From Planctomycetia bacterium (lineage in GTDB: Bacteria; Planctomycetota; Brocadiia; Brocadiales; Brocadiaceae), in assembly GCA_015075005.1 (NCBI GenBank), contig JABTVC010000002.1:1222259-1286258 (forward strand): a DNA stretch of 64,000 nucleotides, written 5' to 3'. The translations under genes and the position numbers were made by a program. The first letter of the stretch is position 1, and each line of letters starts with the position of its first letter. Below are positions 18,052 through 25,937 of this stretch, in pieces. The notes under the pieces were generated by a model. That model did no database searches and was not told the DNA's origin. It saw only the letters and a list, made by a program, of their open reading frames with translations.

Positions 18052-19291
18052 ATGAAGAGCACAGATAACTTGTCGAAGAAATATGATAAATTCTCATCAC
18101 TTTTGGACGAGCGATCTTTTCGGTTATGTATGGCAGCTGATGCGGAATCGCTTGGATATGGGGGTGTTAGTCAAGTAGCCAAATCAAGCGGTGCCTCTAG
18201 AACAACAATACATACAGGCATCAAAGAGCTGAGACAATGCGATTTAAAGCGGAAGGCAAAAGTTCGGGACAGTACAGACAGAGTACGAAGGCCTGGGGCA
18301 GGCAGAAAATGCCAGAAAGAAACAGATGAAACATTACTTGTAGATATGGATACACTTCTCAATCCTGTTACGCGAGGCGACCCGATGTCAGCACTTCGCT
18401 GGACTTGCAAGAGCACAACAAACCTTGCTGCTGAGTTACGGTCTATGGGGCATACGGTTTCACAAGCAACCGTGTGGCGTCTATTGGAGGAACTTGGCTA
18501 CAGCATGCAATCTAACAGAAAGACGCGAGAGGGAATTGAACACGAGGACAGGAATGCTCAATTTCAGCACATTAACTCAACCGTGAATGATTTTCTGCGG
18601 CGTAATCTGCCTGTTATCTCTGTAGATACAAAGAAGAAGGAATTGATAGGTAACTTCAAGAATGGCGGGCGGAATGGCAGAAAAAGGGCGAACCGATTGA
18701 AGTGAATATGCATGACTTTGCCGACAAGGAGCTTGGCAAAGCAATTCCGTATGGTGTATATGATATAGGAAGGAATGAAGGGTGGGTAAGTGTTGGTGGT
18801 GTAACGCACGACACTGTGGAGTTTGCTGTTGAGACAATACGCTGTTGGTGGAAGCAGATGGGCAGGCGTGTGTATCCGAAGGGTAAGGAGCTTTTGATAA
18901 CGGCTGATGGTGGCGGCAGCAATGGTGCGAGGGTTCGCTTGTGGAAGCTGGAACTGCAGAGGCTTGCGGATGAATTGGAAATGATTTTCATGTTAGGCAT
19001 TTCCCTCCCGGTACCAGTAAATGGAATAAAATTGAGCATCGCATGTTCTGCCATATTACAGAGAATTGGCGCAGTCGTCCACTGGAAAGCCTGATGACAG
19101 TTGTGAATTTGGTCAGCAATACAAAAACTACAAAAGGGTTGACGATATCTGCCGAGCTCGATGAAAGATTATATGAGATAGGGACAAAGATTACCGAAGA
19201 GCAGATGAAAACGATAGCGATAACAAATTGTATTCGTAATGGTCTTGCCATTTCAGCATCATATCAGAGACACATCATTTGTCAATTATAA
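18052..19291 (+). mobile_element. ISAzo13-type DDE transposase gene, frameshifted and 3'-truncated
   Basis: Three frames together give an ISAzo13-family transposase: a helix-turn-helix N-terminus, ISVDTKKKELIGNFKNGG with the first catalytic Asp, then PYGVYDIGRNEGWVSVGG. LLITADGGGSNGARVRLWK with the second Asp and TSKWNKIEHRMFCHITENW with the catalytic Glu region follow. Frames join at a GGG run (18667-18669) and near 18990. The usual C-terminal fHG-WNYtI motif is missing; instead the frame runs into an interspersed repeat at 19229. The element is therefore inactive, and no terminal inverted repeats were found. Confidence 0.82.
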
Positions 19292-19309
19292 AGATTTGAC
19301 CCCTCACCC
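19229..19309. repeat. Interspersed repeat copy A
   Basis: Contains CTTGCCATTTCAGCATCAT, CAGAGA, TTGTCAATTATAAAG and ATTTGACCCCTCACC in order. The same blocks recur at 25938-26005 and in part at 19986, 22270, 23383 and 25073. It forms the junction where the transposase gene loses its 3' end. The blocks look like the end of a transposable element or a miniature derivative. Confidence 0.75.
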
Positions 19310-19380
19310 ACCTCACAATCTGGTTTTCCTAACGATGTATGGAGGAGAAGGTGAAAAGAGCAACAGCTGGGAGAGAATGG

Positions 19381-19594
19381 TTATTGGGCAGATATTTTTT
19401 CTTTACCTTTAAACTCATAGAGTATTCCTTCCGGTTCGGATATCTGTTCTGATGCGTCAAGAATCTCCATGGAAACTATTTTCCCGTCTTTATTGTAATC
19501 AATAATTATCCCTTCTCTGATTTCATCGCTTTCAATTATCTTCTCTAAATATAAGACTCATCGTATCAGTCTCCGGATCAAATATTACTTTCAT
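19381..19594 (-). pseudogene. DUF2283 protein, frameshifted
   Basis: The ATG at 19592-19594 has GGGAGG upstream and opens MKVIFDPETDTM; a one-base loss near 19541-19546 shifts the frame. The rest reads KIIESDEIREGIIIDYNKDGK and MEILDAS, the DUF2283 signature, ending at 19381. DUF2283 genes are usually paired with DUF4258 genes, as here (start two bases after the DUF4258 stop), and this pair is thought to behave like a toxin-antitoxin module. The break may be real or a consensus error. Confidence 0.72.
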
Positions 19595-19595
19595 G

Positions 19596-19861
19596 TTATC
19601 CTCCCTTTATCCAATATTTGCTGATCTTAGACGTCTTATAAACAGTTATAACGGTAAATATTCCCAATGTCTCGACGCTATAACTCGTAAGAGCATTTCT
19701 TGTTTTTCAGATTGATCATAATATTTATTTTGTAATACAACACGCTCCTTTTTAGAGTGCAACTTTTGCTGAGGATTATTAACTACCCAACTTATAAGCT
19801 CTTCAGAAATGCCTCTCCGCTTTGCTTCAAACAGCGCATGTCCTGTGATTGCAATTTCCAA
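19596..19861 (-). pseudogene. DUF4258 protein, frameshifted
   Basis: From ATG 19861 the frame reads ITGHALFEAKRRGISEELIS, then NNPQQKLHSKKERVVLQNKY, a DUF4258 pattern (RelE-like fold predicted for the family). Near 19677 the frame shifts by one missing base. The conserved end VITVYKTSKISKYW follows in the new frame and stops at 19596-19598, directly before the DUF2283 start. The two form a toxin-antitoxin-like pair, both interrupted by single-base shifts. Confidence 0.72.
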
Positions 19862-19963
19862 AAGATATCCTTCCAGATGAATAATTTCAGAAGCATCCCA
19901 TCAGATATTCTCTGTTTAATTATCTTACTGTGTTTTTCGTTTATAACAATGTCGATTCAGAAT

Positions 19964-20245
19964 TTAATATCTGCCACCTCTATAATCATTTGTCAACAAT
20001 AAAGATTTGACCCCTCTCTTCTGCCTCTCTTCCCGTTCTGTCACCCGCCCCATATCAGAGTGAAGATTATAGTGAGACCATGCAAAGACGCCCGAAGGCC
20101 AGAATCCCTTGCTTTTGGTAGCCACGTCATTATGTGCAGACCAATCTCCTTTTTTAGAAGGGTACTGTTTTGCGCAATAGTTAGGTGCTTTTCCCTCATA
20201 AATTTCGATTTGTTTCACTTTTTGATTAAACAACAACCAAGACAT
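19964..20245 (-). pseudogene. Truncated protein, possible peptidoglycan-directed T6SS effector remnant
   Basis: From ATG 20245 about 66 residues look genuine: NQKVKQIEIYEGKAPNYCAK, then DWSAHNDVATKSKGFWPSG and VFAWSHYNLHSDMG. The rest of the frame is translated from interspersed repeat copy B, so the original C-terminus is lost. A segment of the form KG-x-WPSG-x-F-x-WSHYN is reminiscent of L,D-transpeptidase-like proteins that keep a catalytic HG...C region further on, but that region is absent. It lies next to a T6SS-associated TIGR02270-like gene. Function is a guess. Confidence 0.4.
19986..20017. repeat. Interspersed repeat copy B (partial)
   Basis: TCATTTGTCAACAATAAAG followed by ATTTGACCCCTC matches the right half of repeat copy A. 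It disrupts the 3' end of the gene at 19964-20245. Confidence 0.7.
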
Positions 20246-20275
20246 GTTATCATCCTTTCAATTTAATTCGTATTG

Positions 20276-21517
20276 TCAAATACCCAGCATCTTTTTTTGT
20301 TTGAAGCCAGGAGCACGGACTTCAAAGACAGGTTGACCAGGTTTTATTATTGCCAGTTTAAGTCCCGCTGCTGCACGCTGACGTTGACGTCCGTTTTTCA
20401 ATACTTGCAGAAGATTTTCAGGTGTTATCGGCTGTCCCAGTAGATAGCGGGTACCATTTTTAAATTTGTTAGAATTCTTCTTCCACCAATTCTGAATTAA
20501 CTCCGGCTTAGGCCAGGGGAGGTCTTCATCATTGTCCATTTCCACATCTTCATCTGCAGTGTTTTCCGTAGGACCAGCCTCAAAACCTTCTGGCCATTCC
20601 CCTTCAAGATCCTCATATGCAATATCAACACCGGTTATAATCGTAAATGATTCCCCTGCAACACAGGCCAGTTCGGGTATTCCCATCATCTGTATAATCC
20701 ATGGGACGGACACAGGATCGCCAATTACGCCTGCTCCAATTATGGCAATCCTCTTAGTTTCGTTTCGATTTGCAAGTTCACTTTGAAACTGGTGGGTTTC
20801 AGAAAGATTCATTCGACGTAAGGCTATGGAGCATGCTTTTTCGGCGAAAGCACTATCTCCTTTAACCATGTCACAGAGAACAGGGATAGAAGCTTCGTCA
20901 CCAAGCAGGGCAGCAGACCATGCAGCATAAAAACGGCATTTCTCATCCTCTGAGTGTAAGGATTTCCTTACCAATGAAATAAGGTCATTCCTGCCAAGTT
21001 CTCCAACCGCTTTCAGCGCCCTCGCTTTAAGCAGTGTATCTGAATCGGAGAGGGCATCAAACAATGCCTGTCCCGGGTACTGTCGGTGTACTGCAGATGC
21101 TGCAATACCAATCCGGCGTAAAACCGGAGATTGTTCACTGAGGAGTTTTTTGATAAAACACGCGGACTTTTGGTAGGAGAGCCAACCAAGTGCAGAAATA
21201 ATTCCCCGGGAAAGTTCCGGCGAAACACTTCCTGCCGCAATTACATCATGAATACGAGCCTCATCACCGCTTTCAAATGCAAGAACCGCTGCCGTAAACA
21301 CCTCACCCGCTTCTTCCATAGCAAGGACTTCCTTACCTATTTTCCATCCTTCTTCGCCTGCAATGCGCAAACCGTCAATATGTGCTTCTACACGGTTGTC
21401 AAGCTTGGCAATATCTTTTAATGAATAGTGAGGCGCATGCACAGCACTATCACGAAGTAGCCAATTAAAGGCTTTGTCTTCAGCGTGTTGTTCTATAATG
21501 ATGGAGATTATCGTCAT
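20276..21517 (-). CDS. HEAT-repeat TIGR02270-like protein, T6SS-associated
   Basis: This 413-residue protein has an N-terminal motif LDNRVEAHIDGLRIAGEEGW followed by HEAT-like helical repeats (for example DTLLKARALKAVGELGRND and KCRFYAAWSAALLGDEAS). A C-terminal region has an acidic stretch (about 310-330) and WPKPELIQNWWKKNSNKF. This layout matches the TIGR02270 family, commonly found in T6SS loci with an unknown accessory role. The same C-terminal architecture is fused to a ketosynthase-like domain at 26018-28504, so the two are probably paralogues. The start has no strong ribosome-binding site. Gene intact; function unknown. Confidence 0.75.
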   Translation of the reverse strand: MTIISIIIEQHAEDKAFNWLLRDSAVHAPHYSLKDIAKLDNRVEAHIDGLRIAGEEGWKIGKEVLAMEEAGEVFTAAVLAFESGDEARIHDVIAAGSVSPELSRGIISALGWLSYQKSACFIKKLLSEQSPVLRRIGIAASAVHRQYPGQALFDALSDSDTLLKARALKAVGELGRNDLISLVRKSLHSEDEKCRFYAAWSAALLGDEASIPVLCDMVKGDSAFAEKACSIALRRMNLSETHQFQSELANRNETKRIAIIGAGVIGDPVSVPWIIQMMGIPELACVAGESFTIITGVDIAYEDLEGEWPEGFEAGPTENTADEDVEMDNDEDLPWPKPELIQNWWKKNSNKFKNGTRYLLGQPITPENLLQVLKNGRQRQRAAAGLKLAIIKPGQPVFEVRAPGFKQKKMLGI

Positions 21518-21591
21518 AAGAAAGATGGGGTTAAACCAACATGATATATTTAAGTTTATTCAATTCAGTTCAGATATCTGTTCTTTTGAGA

Positions 21592-21888
21592 CTAAAAAAG
21601 GTATCGGTCGATCTCAAGTGCACTATGGAATATACCCAAAATATCTATATTGTCATCTGGCTTTATAAGATATGCAATTCGATAATGACCATAGAGCAGA
21701 ATGCGAATGTTCTGGTCGGGTTTTTCATCGTACTTGTGTCCTAATTCAGGAAATCGATGCAAAGTTTGAGCCTTTTCATAAATACCTTCAACAACTCGAA
21801 TTGCTGCGTCTGGATTGTCTTCTGCTATGTAATCATAAATATCTCTAAGCCATCGCTCTGCTTCAGATGTCCAGTTTATTTTTGCCAT
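21592..21888 (-). CDS. parE: ParE/RelE-type toxin
   Basis: This 98-residue plasmid-stabilisation family protein reads INWTSEAERWLRDIYDYIAE at the start, then FPELGHKYDEKPDQNIRIL and YGHYRIAYLI. ParE-type toxins poison gyrase and RelE-type relatives cleave mRNA; the subtype cannot be proved here. Its start overlaps the end of the upstream antitoxin gene by 13 bases, typical of translationally coupled toxin-antitoxin pairs. Length is standard and no break is seen. Confidence 0.88.
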   Translation of the reverse strand: MAKINWTSEAERWLRDIYDYIAEDNPDAAIRVVEGIYEKAQTLHRFPELGHKYDEKPDQNIRILLYGHYRIAYLIKPDDNIDILGIFHSALEIDRYLF

Positions 21889-22061
21889 GTTTTTATTCTA
21901 TGCTTCATGTCTTCATTGCCGATTACACGACCTGCCTGAGAATCATTTAATCCTCGCTCAACCATTCTAAAAAATGCTAATTCTCTAAGTATCTCATCGT
22001 ATGAACTATCGTCCGGCTGTTCTTGAACAATTTTTTTTATAAGTTCTTTTGCTTGATGCAT
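21876..22061 (-). CDS. Antitoxin of the ParE-type pair
   Basis: The 61-residue protein starts at ATG 22061, chosen because AAGGAAAGGTG lies just upstream; a longer form from 22082 lacks a ribosome-binding site. The sequence HQAKELIKKIVQEQPDDSSY, then LRELAFFRMVERGLNDSQAG and RVIGNEDMKHRI resembles antitoxins paired with ParE toxins in many environmental bacteria. It should autorepress the pair and neutralise the toxin. It overlaps the toxin gene by 13 bases. Confidence 0.8.
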   Translation of the reverse strand: MHQAKELIKKIVQEQPDDSSYDEILRELAFFRMVERGLNDSQAGRVIGNEDMKHRIKTWQK

Positions 22062-22200
22062 TCTACACCTTTCCTTTCTCATAATGCATGAGTTTTGTAT
22101 TGAATAATACGAAATTTATCATTTCTACATTCAATTTTAATCTAATATTATTAACACCGCCATACAATTTATGGCGCTGGTATAAACCACTTTCATTATT

Positions 22201-22266
22201 TATTTTTTCTTCTTTCTTGACCCACTCATGGGTCTTTGTATAGAGCAAATCTTCTGGAAAGTTCAT
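22201..22266 (-). pseudogene. gcvH: gcvH 5' fragment
   Basis: The first 22 codons from ATG 22266 read MNFPEDLLYTKTHEWVKKEE, matching the N-terminus of glycine cleavage system H protein (consensus PEDLKYTKTHEWV). Similarity then stops, and the lipoyl-lysine region is absent. Interspersed repeat copy C lies four bases before the start. This is a truncated relic, probably created when surrounding DNA recombined. Confidence 0.65.
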
Positions 22267-22269
22267 TTA

Positions 22270-22294
22270 ATTATTTGTCAATTGTATGACCCCC
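22270..22294. repeat. Interspersed repeat copy C (partial)
   Basis: TTATTTGTCAATTGTATGACCC followed by CCC resembles the right end of the repeat family (TTGTCAATTATA...TGACCCC). It abuts the gcvH fragment. Confidence 0.5.
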
Positions 22295-22350
22295 TTTTTC
22301 TTCCTTTTCATATCTTATTCCACTTGACAAAATGATTTAAAATAAATAAA

Positions 22351-22821
22351 GTGGCACATGTGATAAAGGGTATTTCAGAAAAAAAACTTTATATGGATGT
22401 TTGTACTTTATGTCGTCCATTTGACGACCAGAATGTTCTGCGTATACGGATCGAGACGGATGCTTTGTATTTGATTCTGTTTAATATACAAAAATTGAAT
22501 TATGAAATGATAGTATCGCCAGTTCATTTTAAAGAAATTGAGGCTATTGAAAATGTTCAAGAAAAACTATGGTTATATAGTCTGGTAGATAAATATGGAA
22601 TAGAACCAGTATGCGATTTAAGCAAGGTTAGAAAAAGAGCAGAACAATTGCACGCGCTCAAATTTGGTGTAGCCGATGCAGCGCATATAGCATTTGCTGA
22701 GGCAACTTCTCATTGTTTTATTACCTGTGACGATAAATTGCTGAAAAAATGCCAAAGGTCAGGTCTTGAAATAGTAGCATTAGCTCCAATAGGCTTTTGT
22801 TTGAAAGAGGATTTGCGATGA
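22351..22821 (+). CDS. PIN-domain ribonuclease toxin (VapC-like)
   Basis: The PIN-domain protein reads KKLYMDVCTLCRPFDDQ at its start, FGVADAAHIAFAEA near residue 110 and FITCDDKLLKKC. Acidic residues are placed for a Mg-dependent RNase site. The start is uncertain: GTG at 22351 gives 156 residues, but a TTGACA-17-TAAAGT promoter-like pair at 22324-22352 would favour a later start (GTG 22360 or ATG 22393). The stop overlaps the next gene (ATGA), so the pair is translationally coupled, with toxin before antitoxin. Confidence 0.82.
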   Translation: MAHVIKGISEKKLYMDVCTLCRPFDDQNVLRIRIETDALYLILFNIQKLNYEMIVSPVHFKEIEAIENVQEKLWLYSLVDKYGIEPVCDLSKVRKRAEQLHALKFGVADAAHIAFAEATSHCFITCDDKLLKKCQRSGLEIVALAPIGFCLKEDLR

Positions 22822-23018
22822 AACAAAAAAAAATCATGGTAGAAGACAAACTACTCCAACAAATTATCAAAATACTCATGGAAAAATTAGGTCCGGTGGA
22901 AACGAGTCGATTCCTTACTTTATCATCAAAAAAAAGGATAGAATCTGTCAAACGCCATCAGCAGTGGCAAGCGAAACTTAATAAAGATACATTTTTCCAT
23001 GATGTCTTTCGCTTATAA
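22818..23018 (+). CDS. Putative antitoxin partner of the PIN toxin
   Basis: This 66-residue protein starts at ATG 22818, overlapping the toxin stop by four bases. It contains ILMEKLGPVETSRFLTLSSK, a pattern (LGPV-x-x-x-RF) seen in small proteins encoded beside PIN toxins. The middle is helical and the C-terminus basic then aromatic. No DNA-binding motif is clear. The antitoxin role is inferred from coupling and neighbour. Confidence 0.65.
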   Translation: MKQKKIMVEDKLLQQIIKILMEKLGPVETSRFLTLSSKKRIESVKRHQQWQAKLNKDTFFHDVFRL

Positions 23019-23219
23019 GGTAAAGCTTTCGTTCAATATCTGAAGGTATCTTGCCCTGGACCTTATGGAGTATCAGGTAAGGAGCTTGGCGAGTTTTTCG
23101 ATGGTATATCAGGTACGGCAATTACCATGAACTATAACCAAATGGATGCTGAACTGATGCGAAACAAAAAACTGAATGATAAGATAGCAACTTTGAAGAA
23201 GCAATTACTTAATATTTAA
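23019..23219 (+). pseudogene. C-terminal fragment of a REP-associated (Y1) transposase
   Basis: Directly after the preceding stop, one frame reads GPYGVSGKELGEFFDGISGT, then AITMNYNQMDAELMRNKKLN and KIATLKKQLLNI to TAA at 23217-23219. This resembles the C-terminal DnaA-like/helix-turn-helix part of REP-associated tyrosine transposases. The catalytic HUH and Tyr part is absent. Possible 5' pieces of the same kind of gene (RYPGMLHDIM) occur in repeat copies D and E. It is a remnant, not functional. Confidence 0.55.
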
Positions 23220-23382
23220 GATGCGACCTCAGTTTATTTCTTGAGCAACTCCTCTTGACATAATATGATACATTGCATTGCTATATTGGATTCTCCAGGG
23301 TCGTGCCATAATAACAGGCTAAAACAATTTATTATTATTATAATCTTGTCAAGTATATTCTATATTTCCGCCCCATGTCTTT

Positions 23383-23493
23383 CGTTACCCCGGCATGTTA
23401 CATGATATAATGCGCCTTCATATTGTATTCGCAATGGTCTTGCCATTTCAGCATCATAGCAGAGATACATCCACAATTATATGACCCCTCACC
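23383..23493. repeat. Interspersed repeat copy D
   Basis: The stretch CGTTACCCCGGCATGTTACA continues with TGATATAATGCGCCTTCATA and TGTATTCGCAATGGTC, then CTTGCCATTTCAGCATCAT, and ends near TATGACCCCTCACC. The first 75 bases recur nearly unchanged at 25073-25150. One frame encodes RYPGMLHDIM, like the start of a Y1 transposase. The gap 23220-23382 shows nothing recognisable. Confidence 0.75.
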
Positions 23494-23541
23494 TTGAAGA
23501 TCCGCCACCCTCTTGTCTTTCTGCCCACTTCGCCTTTTGAC

Positions 23542-24177
23542 TTATAACGCAATAGTTAAAGAGAGACGAGTATCTGTCTGCCTTGCATGGCGAAAAATCT
23601 CGTTCCATTTTTGCTGTCCTAGTAAGGTTTGCCCGTGTCCTGTCTCTATATCATAAAGTCCATCAACATTTGTACCATTCTCCCGATGAGTTTGCAGTCG
23701 AGCCAGCAATGCCTGAGCTTCCTGGCCGTATTTGTCAACCTCTGTTCTTATATAATTGTGTGCAGCTCGAAGAAGATCATTTGGTGTTGGATTACGCGGG
23801 AGGTCCTTGCTGATTGCTAAGATTTCCCTGTCAATTTCTATCGATAACAAATCACGGCACAGATCGCGTGCTATCAACCCTGTAATATCGAAGTGGCCCT
23901 GTTCATGCTGTAGTAAACTGCCAGTTTGTACTGCCTGTTGATTGACTACCCAAGTATCCCGTGCATTTAATCTAACTTCTACAATATACCTTGTTGTAAA
24001 AAAAGGTCGATAGGTTCCATCAATTAGACGAGTTGTATACTTAACACTCGAGTAACTCGATGAGGTTGAGGCCTGAAGTGGTGGTTGTAAAGATTGCATG
24101 ACTTTTCGAAAACTGACCCAAGTAAGATTTCTTGGATAACCGTTCAACCGAGACAGTACTTGTTCCGTTGTAACCAT
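23542..24177 (-). CDS. DUF922-like zinc metalloprotease
   Basis: This 211-residue protein has the zinc-protease motif HEQGHFDI at about residues 91-98 (HExxH), preceded by a beta-rich domain with YIVEVRLNARDTWV. DUF922 proteins are predicted secreted or self-contained zinc peptidases. No signal peptide is visible. That, together with T6SS-linked genes on both sides (20276 and 26018), suggests it could be a T6SS cargo, but no adaptor is adjacent and this is inference. The start ATG at 24177 lacks a strong ribosome-binding site. Confidence 0.65.
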   Translation of the reverse strand: MVTTEQVLSRLNGYPRNLTWVSFRKVMQSLQPPLQASTSSSYSSVKYTTRLIDGTYRPFFTTRYIVEVRLNARDTWVVNQQAVQTGSLLQHEQGHFDITGLIARDLCRDLLSIEIDREILAISKDLPRNPTPNDLLRAAHNYIRTEVDKYGQEAQALLARLQTHRENGTNVDGLYDIETGHGQTLLGQQKWNEIFRHARQTDTRLSLTIAL

Positions 24178-24216
24178 GATGATATCCTAATCCTTTAGTC
24201 TTCCCTCGCCTTTACC

Positions 24217-24627
24217 TTAAAGATTGCCTTCTGCAAACAATTCAATATGCAGAAACTTCTTTATGCTTTTGAAATGCTCGTCCAGTGAAAATATGCTGCA
24301 TCCGTTTTCACTGGCTATCACGGCGATATAGCGGTCAATGATGTGCACCGTGACGCCTTTTCGTTTCATGGAATAAGAAAGCCGCCCTGCTTTCAGCCAG
24401 GTATCTTCCTTCTGGTCAATGATATGAAAAGCCTGAATAAAATCTTCTATTACTGCTATTTCTTTCTCGGTCTTTGCGCCCTGGAAAAGCTCGGCAAGCA
24501 CCACATTCGGTATATAAATATGGCAATGGGTCAGCGCCTTATCCACCTTGTTGTGAAAATGAGCTTCGTTCCCCTTGAAATAATCTATCCAGACAGAGGT
24601 ATCTATTAATATATTTCTATCTTTCAC
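24217..24627 (-). CDS. vapC: VapC toxin (PIN domain ribonuclease)
   Basis: This 136-residue PIN-domain protein has acidic site residues in LIDTSVWIDYFKG, VLAELFQGAK, HIIDRYIAVIA and FSLDEHF. These fit a VapC endoribonuclease. The gene overlaps the upstream vapB-like gene by 11 bases, the usual coupled arrangement. Length and motifs are intact. Confidence 0.9.
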   Translation of the reverse strand: MKDRNILIDTSVWIDYFKGNEAHFHNKVDKALTHCHIYIPNVVLAELFQGAKTEKEIAVIEDFIQAFHIIDQKEDTWLKAGRLSYSMKRKGVTVHIIDRYIAVIASENGCSIFSLDEHFKSIKKFLHIELFAEGNL

Positions 24628-24814
24628 GATGTCTAATTTCGTCGGCAGTCATGCTGAATTCCAGTTTGCCCTTCATCGATTTAATCTTTTCAATCTTCTT
24701 CCGCATCAGGTACTCATCAATCGCAATCTTCACAGCCGATGCCTTGCTTTTTGATTTTGTCTCTTTCATGAGCAAATCCAATTTGTCGTTGTCTATTGTC
24801 AATGTTGCACGCAT
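24617..24814 (-). CDS. vapB: VapB-type antitoxin
   Basis: This 65-residue protein starts MRATLTIDNDKLDLLMKETK, a ribbon-helix-helix pattern, with ASAVKIAIDEYLMRKKIEKI and a short C-terminal toxin-binding tail. It is the DUF2191/VapB type found with VapC of this class. A Shine-Dalgarno AAAGGAG precedes the start. It overlaps vapC and should repress its own operon. Confidence 0.87.
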   Translation of the reverse strand: MRATLTIDNDKLDLLMKETKSKSKASAVKIAIDEYLMRKKIEKIKSMKGKLEFSMTADEIRHRER

Positions 24815-25072
24815 TTTGTCTCCTTTGTTGTGATCAGTTTATGCACAACTATATCATGTTTTGTTGTGCAATAGCAATTAAAATTTATCCGCCGCCGTCA
24901 AATCAAAACAATTCAGGCAGAAGCAGTAACGGTTCTGCATGGAAAAGCAGATGGAAGTGGTTATCCATGAGCACATAGCAAAAGAGGGTGATATGGTATG
25001 TTTTTAAACCGTCACTCAATAACTCAAGAAATATCTTCTTATCAAGGTTATCTTAAAAGATTGCCTTTCGCT
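24815..25072. other. Non-coding stretch upstream of vapBC
   Basis: About 260 bases holding the presumed vapBC promoter and otherwise nothing I can identify, before repeat copy E begins. Confidence 0.4.
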
Positions 25073-25150
25073 CGTTACCCCGGCATGTTACATGATATAA
25101 TGCGCCTTCATACTGTATTCGTAATGGTCTTGCCATTTCAACATCATATC
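25073..25150. repeat. Interspersed repeat copy E
   Basis: Nearly identical over 75 bases to the first part of copy D (23383), including the RYPGMLHDIM-encoding stretch and CTTGCCATTTC(A/G)(A/G)CATCATATC. It ends exactly where the attC-like sequence begins, suggesting insertion or recombination at that site. Confidence 0.75.
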
Positions 25151-25204
25151 GACAAAACTCAGCGGCGGGCAATAGCCCGTCCGATGGAGTGCTTTGTTAG
25201 GCGC
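25151..25204 (-). repeat. attC-like recombination half-site
   Basis: On the minus strand, GCGCCTAAC is followed by an imperfect hairpin with paired blocks ACAAA/TTTGT, CTC/GAG, CGG/CCG and CGGGC/GCCCG around a TATT loop. This matches the layout of integron attC sites, including the GTTAGGC core read on the plus strand (25196-25202). The opposite core expected near 25150 is replaced by repeat copy E. It lies at the 3' end of a BrnTA-type cassette. No integron integrase is in the window. Confidence 0.6.
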
Positions 25205-25416
25205 TGAGTAGTTCGTGTTAAATCAAGTAATGACCTCAACGCATCATTTACTGCAGCTGAATCAGTAAATGCTTTGGCCACGTCCGGCTCAAGCATGACA
25301 ACGTTAGCACCTTCGTCTAGAATACGTTTGTAATACTTGCCACGAACAGCTTTTGAATAGTCAAATTTGTATTCGGGGCGTAATTCATCACTAATTTTTT
25401 TTGCTTTAGCTTTCAT
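25159..25416 (-). CDS. brnA: BrnA-type antitoxin
   Basis: The start is ATG 25416, with AGGAAAGG upstream. The protein reads MKAKAKKISDELRPEYKFDY, KAVRGKYYKRILDEGANVV and DSAAVNDALRSLL, typical of antitoxins paired with BrnT. The last 15 or so residues (TKHSIGRAIARR) are encoded by the attC-like sequence, so the native stop may have been lost or the tail is tolerated. It overlaps the brnT stop by 11 bases. It should bind the toxin and its own promoter. Confidence 0.8.
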   Translation of the reverse strand: MKAKAKKISDELRPEYKFDYSKAVRGKYYKRILDEGANVVMLEPDVAKAFTDSAAVNDALRSLLDLTRTTQRLTKHSIGRAIARR

Positions 25417-25675
25417 GTCGTTTCCTTTCCTGAGTAGTTGCAAGACGTGCATTGATAATTCTTATGGCCTTGCCCCTCTCCGTATGTGAGACCACGAGCA
25501 AACGCCTACGAGAAGAGTATCCCACGGTTATTAATCTTTGCTCGTCAACTGAGTGGTTTGGGTCATCAAAAGTTGCCGATAACGGATCATAAAATACAGC
25601 CATGGCTTCATCAAATGACACCTTGTGCTTTCTGTAATTCTTCTTTGCTTTTTCCCTGTCCCATTCAAATTGCAT
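25406..25675 (-). CDS. brnT: BrnT-type ribonuclease toxin
   Basis: The 89-residue protein from ATG 25675 begins MQFEWDREKAKKNYRKHKVS and contains FDEAMAVFYDPLSATFDDP and RLITVGYSSRRRLLVVSHTE, the BrnT (PF04365) signature. Ten codons upstream another ATG (25705) exists, but the family start fits 25675. BrnT is a RelE-fold RNase neutralised by BrnA, encoded directly downstream with overlap. Confidence 0.88.
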   Translation of the reverse strand: MQFEWDREKAKKNYRKHKVSFDEAMAVFYDPLSATFDDPNHSVDEQRLITVGYSSRRRLLVVSHTERGKAIRIINARLATTQERKRHES

Positions 25676-25937
25676 ATATCCAATTTTATCATAATGTTGT
25701 GCCAAATATTTATTTTTATTCTATGCTTACCAACATGTTATTTCGTGACATAGCAGATGTCAAGGGGAATTAGCAGGGTTATGCTGAGAGTCGAAAGATA
25801 TTTTTCAGTATAAGTGAGAGAAGAGGGGGACGAATCTTTCAAATTGATAATTTCCTTTCAGTTCTTTCGATGGGTGTAAAAGGATTTATTTCTGTTTCCA
25901 GTTTTCTCGTAAATGTTTTCTCCTTTGCATTCATAGA

